A DNA stretch of 64,000 nucleotides from Streptomyces sp. TN58. Lineage in GTDB: Bacteria; Actinomycetota; Actinomycetes; Streptomycetales; Streptomycetaceae. The DNA is taken from assembly GCF_001941845.1 (NCBI RefSeq), contig NZ_CP018870.1:4842001-4906000 (forward strand). The letters run 5' to 3'. A model generated the notes under the pieces. That model worked only from the letters and a program-made list of their open reading frames with translations. It was not told where the DNA came from and made no database searches. The position numbers and the translations under genes were made by a program. Below are positions 36,241-44,060 of this stretch, piece by piece. How positions within the stretch are numbered: position 1 is the stretch's first letter; the number at the start of each line of letters is the position of its first letter.

Positions 36241-37521
36241 GTGAAGCGCAAGCTCATCGCGGCGGTCGGTGTCGCGGGCATGATGGTCGGACTCGCGGCG
36301 TGTGGCAATGGGGACGACGACAAGGCCAAGGCCGACGCGGGTCCCAAGGAGATCACCGTCTGGGTCATGGACGGCTCCGCGCCGAAGGCCTGGATCGACG
36401 AGGTCAACAAGGAGTTCTCGGCCAAGCACCCCGGTGTGACGGTCAAGGTCGAGGAGCAGAAGTGGACCGGCATCCAGGAGAAGGTCACCACGGCCCTCTC
36501 CGAGAACAACCCTCCGGACGTCCTTGAGCTCGGCAACACCCAGACCGCCGGCTACGCGGTCACCGGCGGGCTCGCCGACCTGACGAAGGACAAGGCCGCC
36601 CTCGGCGCCAACGCCTGGCAGAAGAGCATGCTCGCCTCGGCCGAGGTCGACGGCAAGCTCTACTCCGCCCCCTGGTACGCCGCCAACCGCGTCGTCATCT
36701 ACGACAAGAAGGCCTTCGCGAAGGCCGGCGTCACCCCGCCCACCACCCGCGACGAGTGGGTCGCCGGCCTGGAGAAGCTGAAGGCGGCCGACCCGTCCAC
36801 CCAGCCCATCTACCTGCCCGGCCAGAGCTGGTACGTCCTCGCGGGCCTCATCTGGGACGAGGGCGGTGACCTCGCCGTCAAGGACGGCTCCAAGTGGAAG
36901 GGCGCCCTCGGCACCCCGCAGGCCGGCGCCGCGATGGAGTTCTACAAGAAGATCCAGTCCTACTCCACCGCCCCCAAGGACAAGGACGAGGCCAACCCGC
37001 AGCAGTCCACCGACATCATCCCCAAGGGCGGCGTCGCCTCCTGGATCGGTCTCGGCTGGGAGGCCGGCGGTGCCGAGAAGGCCCTGAAGGACGCGGGCAA
37101 GGAAGCCGACTTCGGCTACTTCCCGATCCCGGGCAAGACCGCCGACAAGACCAGCACCGTCTTCCTCGGCGGCTCGAACCTCGCCGTCGCCGAGCGCTCC
37201 AAGAACAAGGAGCTCGCCAAGGAGTGGCTGGCCCTCGCCGCCGGCAAGGACCAGATGACCAAGTACGCCGCCGAGACCAAGGGCGCGCTGCTGCCGAACC
37301 AGGCCGCCGCCAACTTCACCCCGGCCGCGGGCTCCTTCGCCGAGGCCATGGGCAAGGCCGGCGTCAACGGCAGGATCACCCCGGTCACCGCGGGCTGGGC
37401 GAACGTCGAGACCGAGCCGAACCCCATCAAGGAGTTCATGACCAAGGTCCTGAAGGGCGAGGACGCGGCCAAGGCCGGCGCCGAGGCGGACGCCGAGATC
37501 GCCAAGCGCATCAACAAGTAG
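36241..37521 (+). CDS. dasA: chitobiose-binding lipoprotein DasA (ABC transporter)
   Basis: A 426-residue family-1 solute-binding protein. A lipoprotein signal peptide ends in LAAC (Cys21), so the mature protein is anchored outside the membrane. The body shows the sugar-binding layout: EITVWVMDGSAPKAWIDEVN, PPDVLELGNTQTAGYAVTGG, APWYAANRVVIYDKKAF and WIGLGWEAGG. By synteny and family it binds N,N'-diacetylchitobiose and feeds DasBC. GTG 36241 has GGAGG 6 nt upstream. It is repressed by DasR through the two dre-like sites. Confidence 0.95.
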   Translation: MKRKLIAAVGVAGMMVGLAACGNGDDDKAKADAGPKEITVWVMDGSAPKAWIDEVNKEFSAKHPGVTVKVEEQKWTGIQEKVTTALSENNPPDVLELGNTQTAGYAVTGGLADLTKDKAALGANAWQKSMLASAEVDGKLYSAPWYAANRVVIYDKKAFAKAGVTPPTTRDEWVAGLEKLKAADPSTQPIYLPGQSWYVLAGLIWDEGGDLAVKDGSKWKGALGTPQAGAAMEFYKKIQSYSTAPKDKDEANPQQSTDIIPKGGVASWIGLGWEAGGAEKALKDAGKEADFGYFPIPGKTADKTSTVFLGGSNLAVAERSKNKELAKEWLALAAGKDQMTKYAAETKGALLPNQAAANFTPAAGSFAEAMGKAGVNGRITPVTAGWANVETEPNPIKEFMTKVLKGEDAAKAGAEADAEIAKRINK

Positions 37522-37685
37522 TCCCGCGCCGCAACACCCGCAGCACCCGCTGCACCCCGTAGGACCCGCAGGACCCGCACGACCCAGCAGTGTGCACGCA
37601 CCGGGGAGTGCGGCAGGTGCCCGGACACCCGCCGCGCCCCCGGTCGCGCATTTGACTCCACAGTCAACCGCGAGGAAGCCAAGCC

Positions 37686-38705
37686 ATGACCGTGCACTCC
37701 CAGGGAGCGGTGACCAGCGCTCCACAGGACGCACCACCGAAGTCCGTCGGACTGCCCGAGACACCGGCCCCAGCAGCCGGCCCCGGCACCAGCCCGCCTC
37801 GCGCGGGCGGCAGGTCGCTCCCCACCGGGTGGCTGCCCTACCTGCTGGTCGCGCCCGCGGTGCTCGCCCTCGCGACGCTCCTGCTGTACCCGCTGATCAA
37901 GAACGTGATCCTGTCCCTCCAGGACATCAACAAGGTCGAGTTCATCCAGCGGAAGTACCCCTTCGCGGGATTCGACAACTACACCGAGCTGCTCGGCGAC
38001 CCGGACTTCTGGACCGTCGTCGTCCGCAGCTTCGCCTTCACCCTGGCCAACGTCGCGCTGATCATGGCGCTCGGCAGCCTCATAGGCATCCTGCTCAACA
38101 AGCTCGGCAAGAAGATGCGCCTGGTCCTCTCGATGGCGCTGGTCATGGCGTGGGCCATGCCGATCGTCGCCTCGGTACAGGTCTTCCGGTGGCTCTTCGA
38201 CGAGCAGTTCGGCGTCATGAACTGGGTCATGCGCACCGCCGGCTTCTCCGGCTACGAACAGCACAACTGGATGGAGACCGGCCTCTCCACCATGGTGATC
38301 GTCACCATCCTGGTGGTCTGGGGCTCCATCCCCTTCGTCGCCCTCAACATGTACGCCGGCCTCACCACCGTCGGCGCCGAGCTGTACGAGGCCGCCCGCA
38401 TGGACGGCGCCAACGGCTGGCAGACCTTCTGGAAGATCGTCTTCCCGAACCTGAAGCCCTTCTTCCTCATCACCACCTTCCTTGAGGTGATCTGGGTCTT
38501 CAAGGCCTTCACCCAGGTCTACGCGATGAACAAGGGCGGCCCGGACCGCGCCTCCGAGATCCTGCCCGTCTTCGCCTACGTCGAGGGTCAGAGCCAGGCC
38601 CACTACGGCCTCGCCGCAGCGATCTCCGTCCTGACGATCGTCATCCTCGTCGTCGTCATGTCCTTCTACTTCCGCCTGATCCTGAAGCAGGAGGAGGAGC
38701 AGTGA
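37686..38705 (+). CDS. dasB: ABC sugar permease DasB (MalF-like)
   Basis: A 339-residue inner-membrane permease with six transmembrane helices after a 45-residue Pro/Ser-rich leader. The EAA loop, YEAARMDGANGWQTFWKIVFPNL, contacts the ATPase (an MsiK-type shared ATPase in Streptomyces, not encoded here). Together with DasC it forms the chitobiose channel. A 164-nt gap separates it from dasA, leaving room for differential expression of the abundant binding protein. The stop overlaps the dasC start. Confidence 0.94.
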   Translation: MTVHSQGAVTSAPQDAPPKSVGLPETPAPAAGPGTSPPRAGGRSLPTGWLPYLLVAPAVLALATLLLYPLIKNVILSLQDINKVEFIQRKYPFAGFDNYTELLGDPDFWTVVVRSFAFTLANVALIMALGSLIGILLNKLGKKMRLVLSMALVMAWAMPIVASVQVFRWLFDEQFGVMNWVMRTAGFSGYEQHNWMETGLSTMVIVTILVVWGSIPFVALNMYAGLTTVGAELYEAARMDGANGWQTFWKIVFPNLKPFFLITTFLEVIWVFKAFTQVYAMNKGGPDRASEILPVFAYVEGQSQAHYGLAAAISVLTIVILVVVMSFYFRLILKQEEEQ

Positions 38706-39592
38706 GCACGACCACCGCCCCGAAGCCCGCGGCGCCCGAGAGGCCCGCACAGCAGCTGCGCACCCGCCGCCCGGTGCGCCCCGCGGCCGTGGCCAAGAAC
38801 CTCGGCGCACTCCTGCTGGCCCTGATCTTCGTCTTCCCCGTGTACTGGATGTTCTCGTCGGCCCTCAAGCCGTCCGACCAGATGCTCACGAAGGACCCCG
38901 TCTTCGTCTTCACCCCGACGCTGGACAACTTCGACAAGGCCACCGGCGTACAGAACTTCTGGACGTACGTCACCAACAGCGTCCTGGTCACCCTCGGCGC
39001 CGTCCTGCTGGCCCTGCTCGTCGCCCTCGCCGCGAGCTTCGCCATCGCCCGGATGCGCTTCAGGGGCCGCAAGGGCCTCGTCCTGACCGTGATGATGGCC
39101 CAGATGGCTCCCTGGGAGGTCATGGTCATCGCGATGTACATGATCGCCCGCGACGGCGAGATGCTGAACAGCCTCCCGCTGCTCACCGCCATCTACTTCG
39201 TGATGATCCTCCCCTTCACCATCTGGACGCTGCGCGGCTTCATCGCCGCCGTCCCGGTGACCCTGGAGGAGGCGGCACAGATCGACGGCTGCACCCGCGG
39301 CCAGGCCTTCCGCAAGGTGATCTTCCCGCTGCTGGCCCCCGGCCTGATGTCCACCTCGCTCTTCGGCTTCATCACGGCCTGGAACGAGTTCGCCATGGTC
39401 CTGATCCTCAACAAGGAGAAGACCGCGCAGACCCTGCCCCTGTGGCTGACCGAGTTCATGTCGGCCTTCGGCAACGACTGGGGCGCCACCATGGCCGCGT
39501 CCTCGCTCTTCGCCGTACCGGTCCTGCTGATCTTCATCTTCCTCCAGCGCAAGGCCGTCGGCGGCATGACCGCCGGCGCCGTGAAGGGATGA
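38702..39592 (+). CDS. dasC: ABC sugar permease DasC (MalG-like)
   Basis: A 296-residue permease with six helices and the EAA loop LEEAAQIDGCTRGQAFRKVI. The start is a GTG overlapping dasB (GTGA). The cytoplasmic leader is Ala/Pro-rich. It is the second channel subunit of the DasABC importer; no ATPase gene is present in the cluster, in keeping with use of a shared ATPase in this genus. Confidence 0.94.
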   Translation: MSTTTAPKPAAPERPAQQLRTRRPVRPAAVAKNLGALLLALIFVFPVYWMFSSALKPSDQMLTKDPVFVFTPTLDNFDKATGVQNFWTYVTNSVLVTLGAVLLALLVALAASFAIARMRFRGRKGLVLTVMMAQMAPWEVMVIAMYMIARDGEMLNSLPLLTAIYFVMILPFTIWTLRGFIAAVPVTLEEAAQIDGCTRGQAFRKVIFPLLAPGLMSTSLFGFITAWNEFAMVLILNKEKTAQTLPLWLTEFMSAFGNDWGATMAASSLFAVPVLLIFIFLQRKAVGGMTAGAVKG

Positions 39593-39599
39593 CGCCCTC

Positions 39600-41114
39600 A
39601 TGACCGTCCTTGCGCACCGCGCCACCGCCTCCGACGAGGTGACCCGCGACGCCCTCGCCGTCCTCCAGCCCGGCTTCGAGGGCACCACCGCCCCCGCCTG
39701 GCTGCTCCGCAGGATCGGCGAAGGCCTCACCTCCGTGGGCCTCTTCGGCCGCAACATCACCTCGCCCGGCCAGCTCGCCGCACTGACCGCGCAGCTGCGC
39801 GCCGAACGCGACGACGTCCTCGTCGCCATCGACGAGGAGGGCGGCGACGTCACCCGCCTGGAAGTCCGGGGCGGTTCGTCCTTCCCCGGCAACCTGGCCC
39901 TCGGCGCCGTCGACGACACCGGCCTGACCCGGGACGTCGCCCGCGAGCTCGGCCGCCGCCTCGCCGAGTGCGGGGTCAACCTCAACTGGGCCCCCTCCGC
40001 CGACGTCAACTCCAACCCGGACAACCCGGTCATCGGCGTCCGCTCCTTCGGCGCCGACACCCACCTCGCCGCCCGGCACACCGCCGCCTACGTCGAAGGC
40101 CTCCAGGCCGCCGGCGTCGCCGCCTGCACCAAGCACTTCCCGGGCCACGGCGACACCAACGTCGACTCCCATCACGCCCTGCCGCGTATCGACGTCGACC
40201 TCGACACCCTCGCCGCACGGGAACTCGTACCGTTCAGGGCGGCCATCGAGGCCGGGACGAAGGCCGTGATGAGCGCGCACATCCTGGTGCCCGCGCTCGA
40301 CCCGACCCGCCCGGCCACGCTCAGCCCGCAGATCCTGACCGGCCTGCTGCGCAAGGAGCTCGGCTACGACGGCCTGATCGTCACCGACGGCATGGAGATG
40401 CACGCCATCGCCGGGACGTACGGCATCGAGCGCGGCTCGGTCCTGGCCATCGCGGCGGGCGCCGACGCCATCTGCGTCGGCGGCGGACTCGCCGACGAGG
40501 CCACCGTGCTGCGGCTGCGCGACGCCCTCGTGGCCGCCGTGCGGGAGGGCGCGCTCCCCCAGGAGCGCCTCGCCGACGCGGCCGCCCGGGTCCGCGCGCT
40601 GGCCGCGTGGACCGCGGGGGCCCGGCCCGACGCGCGGCCGGAGGGGAGCCGCGCGTCCGGCATCGGCCTGACCGCCGCCCGCCGGGCCCTCGCCGTCACC
40701 GGTACGGCGAGCCCGCTCAGCGGCCCGTACGTCGCGACCCTGACCCCGGTCGCGAACATCGCGGTAGGCGACGAGACGCCCTGGGGCCCGGCCGCCGAGC
40801 TGGCCGAGCTGCTCCCGGGCACCGCCTCGGGTCTCTACCCGCAGGGCGCCACCGCCGCGGAGATCCTTGCGGCGGCAGGGGAGCGCACCGTCGTCGCGGT
40901 GGTCCGCGACGCGCACCGCCACCCGTGGATGGCCGAGGTGCTGGACACGCTCGTCGAGGCCCGGCCGGACACGGTCGTGATCGAGATGGGACTGCCGCGC
41001 GCCGAGCCGCGCGGCGCCCTGCACATCGCCACGCACGGCGCCGCCCGCGTCTGCGGACGGGCCGCCGCCGAGGTCGTGGCGGGGGCCGCCGCAGGGGCCG
41101 TCACGGTCATGTGA
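39600..41114 (+). CDS. dasD: GH3 beta-N-acetylglucosaminidase DasD
   Basis: A 504-residue glycoside hydrolase family 3 enzyme without a secretion signal, so it acts in the cytoplasm. Signatures: AIDEEGGDVTRLE, NLNWAPSADVNSNP, CTKHFPGHGDTNVDSHH (the His-Asp acid/base dyad of NagZ-type members, His183/Asp185) and the nucleophile Asp263 in VTDGMEM. It would split imported chitobiose to GlcNAc. It starts 8 nt after dasC and ends at a strong bidirectional terminator. Confidence 0.92.
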   Translation: MTVLAHRATASDEVTRDALAVLQPGFEGTTAPAWLLRRIGEGLTSVGLFGRNITSPGQLAALTAQLRAERDDVLVAIDEEGGDVTRLEVRGGSSFPGNLALGAVDDTGLTRDVARELGRRLAECGVNLNWAPSADVNSNPDNPVIGVRSFGADTHLAARHTAAYVEGLQAAGVAACTKHFPGHGDTNVDSHHALPRIDVDLDTLAARELVPFRAAIEAGTKAVMSAHILVPALDPTRPATLSPQILTGLLRKELGYDGLIVTDGMEMHAIAGTYGIERGSVLAIAAGADAICVGGGLADEATVLRLRDALVAAVREGALPQERLADAAARVRALAAWTAGARPDARPEGSRASGIGLTAARRALAVTGTASPLSGPYVATLTPVANIAVGDETPWGPAAELAELLPGTASGLYPQGATAAEILAAAGERTVVAVVRDAHRHPWMAEVLDTLVEARPDTVVIEMGLPRAEPRGALHIATHGAARVCGRAAAEVVAGAAAGAVTVM

Positions 41115-41174
41115 CGCGCCGCGGTACCGGAGCCGGGCACCCGACCAGGGGTGGTGCCCGGCTCCGCCGCTCAC

Positions 41175-41218
41175 GACGCAGGGCCGGGCTCCCCTTGGGG
41201 GGAGCCCGGCCCTGCGTC
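41175..41218. terminator. 20-bp perfect hairpin between dasD and nagB
   Basis: GACGCAGGGCCGGGCTCCCC pairs without mismatch with the complementary arm at 41199-41218 around a TTGG loop. It serves both converging genes. Confidence 0.93.
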
Positions 41219-41229
41219 CGTCGTGGGGG

Positions 41230-42015
41230 CTACAGCCCCTGCCAGGACGGCTTGTCGGCGTAGGTGTGGCGGAAGTAGTCGGCCAGCTTGAGCTTCGAGG
41301 CCGCGGCCTCGTCCACGACGACGGTGGCGTGGCGGTGCAGTTGCAGCGCGGAAGCCGGCACGAGCGCGGACAGCGGGCCCTCGACGGTCTGCGCGACGGC
41401 CTCGGCCTTGCCCTCGCCGGTGGCCAGCAGCACCAGGTGGCGGGCGTCGAGGATGGTGCCGATGCCCTGGGTGATGACGTGGTGCGGCACCTGCTCCAGG
41501 TCGTCGTCGAAGAAGCGCGCGTTGTCCACGCGGGTCTGCTGCGTCAGCGTCTTGATGCGGGTGCGGGAGGACAGGGACGAGCAGGGCTCGTTGAAGCCGA
41601 TGTGCCCGTCCGTGCCGATGCCCAGCAGCTGCAGGTCGACGCCGCCGGCCTCGGCGAGGGCCCGGTCGTAGGCCTCGCACGCGGCGGCGACGTCCTCGGC
41701 CGAGCCGTCGGGGCCCATGAAGGAGGCCTCGGTCAGCCCCAGGGGCTCGACGACCTCGCGCAGGACGACGGCGCGGTAGGACTCGGGGTGCCCGGCCGGC
41801 AGGCCGACGTACTCGTCGAGCTGGCATATCCGGGCGGCGGAGACGTCGACCTCACCCGCTCCGGCCTTGCGCGCGAGCGCCTCGTAGACGGGCAGCGGGG
41901 TAGAGCCGGTCGCCACGCCGAGCAGGGCGTCGGGCTTGCGGCGTACCAGGGCGGCCATGGCCTCCGCGATGAGCTCGCCGCCTGCCTTGGCGTCCGGGAC
42001 GATGACAACTTCCAC
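41230..42015 (-). CDS. nagB: glucosamine-6-phosphate deaminase
   Basis: A 261-residue enzyme turning GlcN-6-P into fructose-6-P and ammonia, and thereby lowering the DasR effector. Motifs: LLGVATGSTPLPVYEAL (phosphate loop), ICQLDEYVGLPAGHPESY (catalytic Asp) and LLGIGTDGHIGFNEP (Asp-x-His and Glu of the ring-opening machinery). GTG 42015 (VEVVIVPDAKAGG) has AGG at 8 nt. A dre site lies about 30 nt upstream, so DasR controls it. Confidence 0.96.
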   Translation of the reverse strand: MEVVIVPDAKAGGELIAEAMAALVRRKPDALLGVATGSTPLPVYEALARKAGAGEVDVSAARICQLDEYVGLPAGHPESYRAVVLREVVEPLGLTEASFMGPDGSAEDVAAACEAYDRALAEAGGVDLQLLGIGTDGHIGFNEPCSSLSSRTRIKTLTQQTRVDNARFFDDDLEQVPHHVITQGIGTILDARHLVLLATGEGKAEAVAQTVEGPLSALVPASALQLHRHATVVVDEAAASKLKLADYFRHTYADKPSWQGL

Positions 42016-42042
42016 GCGTGGCCTGCCGATCTGGAGAGGTGA

Positions 42043-42058
42043 TGTGGTATAGACCAAT
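42043..42058 (-). promoter_or_regulatory. dre site (DasR operator) before nagB
   Basis: On the minus strand the sequence is TTGGTCTATACCACAT, matching the dre core TGGTCTAGACCA at 11 of 12 positions (minus strand TGGTCTATACCA). It is 28-43 nt upstream of the GTG. Confidence 0.85.
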
Positions 42059-42195
42059 CTAGCAGAGCGGGCCGGGTACGCGGGGGGTCCCGCCACTTTC
42101 CATGGTGATCCCGATCCGCGCCCAGGGCCTCCCGGAAAGCCGCCCGCGACCGGTGCCGGCTCCATCCCCTCCAGCGCCGTGACCCGGCACTGGGT

Positions 42196-42277
42196 GGGTG
42201 TCGTCGAAGTAGCGTCGGCCGCCCGTGAGGGCGTGCGTGCCGGGCCCCTCCACCCGGACGGGACTTCGACGACACCC
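42196..42277 (-). terminator. 15-bp inverted repeat abutting the SDR stop codon
   Basis: GGGTGTCGTCGAAGT (42196-42210) and ACTTCGACGACACCC (42263-42277) are perfect complements separated by 52 nt. The right arm ends one base before the SDR stop codon (42278-42280). It may be a long-loop transcript end; the 262-nt gap to nagB holds nothing else I can identify except the dre site. Confidence 0.5.
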
Positions 42278-43039
42278 CTAGATCAGGGCCAACTGCAGGC
42301 CGCCGGTGGCGTCCAGGTGCTGGCCCGTGACCCAGCGGGAGTCCGCCGAGGCCAGGAAGGCCACCACGTCCGCCACCTCCTCCGCCGTGCCCACCCGGTG
42401 GAAGACCGAGCGGGCGGCCAGGTGGGCCCGGGTCGCGGGGTCGCCGAGCAGGGCCGCGTTCAGGTCCGTCTCGGTGATCCCGGGTCCCACCGAGTTCACG
42501 GTGATCCCCCGCGGCGCCAGCTCGGCGGCGAGTGAGCGCGTCATCGCGTTCACCGCGCCCTTCGCCATGACCGTCGCGAGGATCGCCGGCAGTGCGAGAT
42601 CCGGGGTGCCGGTGACGTTCACGATCCGGCCTCCGTCGCGCAGCCGCGCCAGCCCGTGCCGGATCACGAAGAACGGCGCCTTGGCGTTCAGCGCGTGGGC
42701 CCGGTCGTAGGCCTCCTCGTCGGTGTCCGCGATCCCCGCGAAGGTCGCCGCCCCCGCGTTGTTGACGAGGATGTCCACGGACCCGGTGTGCGCCGGGTGG
42801 GCCTCGTACGCCGCCCAGAGGGCCTGCGCGTCCCCCGGGACCCCCAGCTCGGCCCCGATGGCGAAGGCCCGCCCGCCGGCCGCGCCGATCGCCGCGACGG
42901 TCTCCTCGGCTGCCGCCGCGTTGCGGCCGTAGTGCACGGCCACCAGGGCGCCGTCCCGCGCCAGCCGCTGCGCCACGGCCCGGCCGATGCCCCGGCTGCC
43001 GCCCGTGACCAGCGCGGTCTTCCCTTCGAGCACGCCCAT
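42278..43039 (-). CDS. SDR-family oxidoreductase lacking the catalytic Tyr
   Basis: A 253-residue classical-SDR fold. The cofactor motif TGGSRGIGR (TGxxxGxG, with Arg favouring NADPH) and VNNAGAATFAG (NNAG) are intact, and the SDR lysine is present as Lys160 in ATVMAKGAVNAM. The residue four before it, normally Tyr, is Thr156, and the usual catalytic Ser position (about 143) is Thr. Activity is therefore doubtful or the mechanism altered; a regulatory or binding role is possible. It is divergent from a TetR gene with two similar dyads between them. Confidence 0.85.
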   Translation of the reverse strand: MGVLEGKTALVTGGSRGIGRAVAQRLARDGALVAVHYGRNAAAAEETVAAIGAAGGRAFAIGAELGVPGDAQALWAAYEAHPAHTGSVDILVNNAGAATFAGIADTDEEAYDRAHALNAKAPFFVIRHGLARLRDGGRIVNVTGTPDLALPAILATVMAKGAVNAMTRSLAAELAPRGITVNSVGPGITETDLNAALLGDPATRAHLAARSVFHRVGTAEEVADVVAFLASADSRWVTGQHLDATGGLQLALI

Positions 43040-43061
43040 GACGCGCCCCCCTCCACATCGA

Positions 43062-43109
43062 TAACGGTCGCTACAGAAAGGACCGTACCAGATTCCTTAG
43101 CGCCCGCTA
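43062..43109. promoter_or_regulatory. paired operator-like sites between the SDR and TetR genes
   Basis: TAACGGTCGCTA (43062-43073) and TAGCGCCCGCTA (43098-43109) share the form TARCG-N2-CGCTA and are 36 bp apart. The second overlaps the TAGAAT -10-like hexamer (43110-43115) placed 6 nt before the TetR ATG, suggesting a leaderless, self-repressed transcript. Confidence 0.6.
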
Positions 43110-43121
43110 TAGAATGCGGGG

Positions 43122-43712
43122 ATGGTGACCGGACAGCGCGGCAGGCCGCGCTCCTTCGACCGTGACGCCGCCCTGGAGAAGGCGATGACGGCCTTCTGGG
43201 AGCGCGGCTACGAGGCGACCTCGATCTCCGACCTGACCGCCTCGATCGGCATCGGCGCCCCCAGCCTCTATGCGGCCTTCGGTGACAAGCGGAAGCTCTT
43301 CGACGAGGTCGTCGAGGTGTACGGCAGCCGGTACGGCGACTTCGCCGCCGTGGCGCTGGCCGAGGAGCCCACCGCCCGCGCCGCCGTCGGGCGCATCCTG
43401 CGCGAGGCGGCCGAGGTCTACACCGACCCGGCCCACCCGCGGGGCTGCATGGTGATCAGCGCGGCGATCAACACCACCTCCCACGAGGTGGCCCAGGCGC
43501 TGTGCGAGCGCCGCAACGCCAACCTGGAGCTCTTCGAGAGCCGGATCCGCGCCGACATCGCCAACGGCGAACTGCCCGCGGACACGGACGCGCGGGCGCT
43601 GGCCCGGTACGCCGGAGCGGTGCTTCAGGGGATGTCCCAGCAGTCGCGCGACGGGGCGACCCGGGAGGAACTGGAGGCGGTGGCGGAGCGGGCCCTGCTG
43701 GCCTGGCCGTGA
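43122..43712 (+). CDS. TetR-family regulator of the divergent SDR gene
   Basis: A 196-residue protein. The DNA-binding domain opens GRPRSFDRDAALEKAMTAFWERGYEATSISDLTASIGIGAPSLYAAFGDKRKLF, typical of AcrR-like regulators. The C-terminal domain contains HPRGCMVISAAINT, a segment common to a TetR group found beside SDR and quinone-reductase genes. The ATG lies 6 nt after TAGAAT, so the mRNA is probably leaderless. It likely represses itself and the SDR gene. Confidence 0.9.
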   Translation: MVTGQRGRPRSFDRDAALEKAMTAFWERGYEATSISDLTASIGIGAPSLYAAFGDKRKLFDEVVEVYGSRYGDFAAVALAEEPTARAAVGRILREAAEVYTDPAHPRGCMVISAAINTTSHEVAQALCERRNANLELFESRIRADIANGELPADTDARALARYAGAVLQGMSQQSRDGATREELEAVAERALLAWP

Positions 43713-43911
43713 AAGAGCCCCGGACATTCCTCTGGGCCACGGTGCAGGACGGGACCCTCAACCCGTCCGGCACCGTAGCCCGGAGTACTTACGGCCGTCA
43801 GGTGTGCGGTTCCCGGCGGCCGGTGAGAGGTGCCTGCGCGGTCAGGGCAGAGCGCGCGGCTACCTCGATCCGTCCTCCTGTGCGGGGAGGGCGGAGACTC
43901 TGAGTCAATTC

Positions 43912-43923
43912 TGGACTAGACCA
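43912..43923. promoter_or_regulatory. dre-like site upstream of the PdtaS-like kinase
   Basis: TGGACTAGACCA differs from the DasR core TGGTCTAGACCA at a single position, and the flanks (TC before, AT after) resemble other dre sites in this window. It lies 138 nt before the kinase start. Confidence 0.55.
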
Positions 43924-44036
43924 ATCTGATCTGTCCATCCAATGACGGTAGCGGGAAACCCGTCACTTCCTCCAACACTACGCGGCCGGTGCCCCTCCTG
44001 GATACTCCTGAGTACCGTCGTGGGGAAAGTCATCGT

Positions 44037-44053
44037 GCGTACCCGGGGTACGC
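44037..44053. promoter_or_regulatory. 17-bp palindrome at the kinase promoter
   Basis: GCGTACCC-G-GGGTACGC is a perfect dyad. Its right arm overlaps TACGCT (44049-44054), a -10-like hexamer 6 nt before the GTG at 44061. A repressor or autoregulator site is inferred. Confidence 0.5.
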
Positions 44054-44060
44054 TCGCAAC

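Larger units (their letters stand above)
43713..44060 (+). other. 348-nt intergenic region before the histidine kinase
   Basis: No gene was found. The region holds a dre-like palindrome (43912-43923) and a perfect 17-bp palindrome (44037-44053) overlapping the presumed kinase promoter. The first 180 nt show no recognisable element. Confidence 0.7.

Noticed and set aside
36190..38810. Antisense open frames over dasA and dasB
   Set aside because: They have no start signals or domains, and the sense genes are certain.
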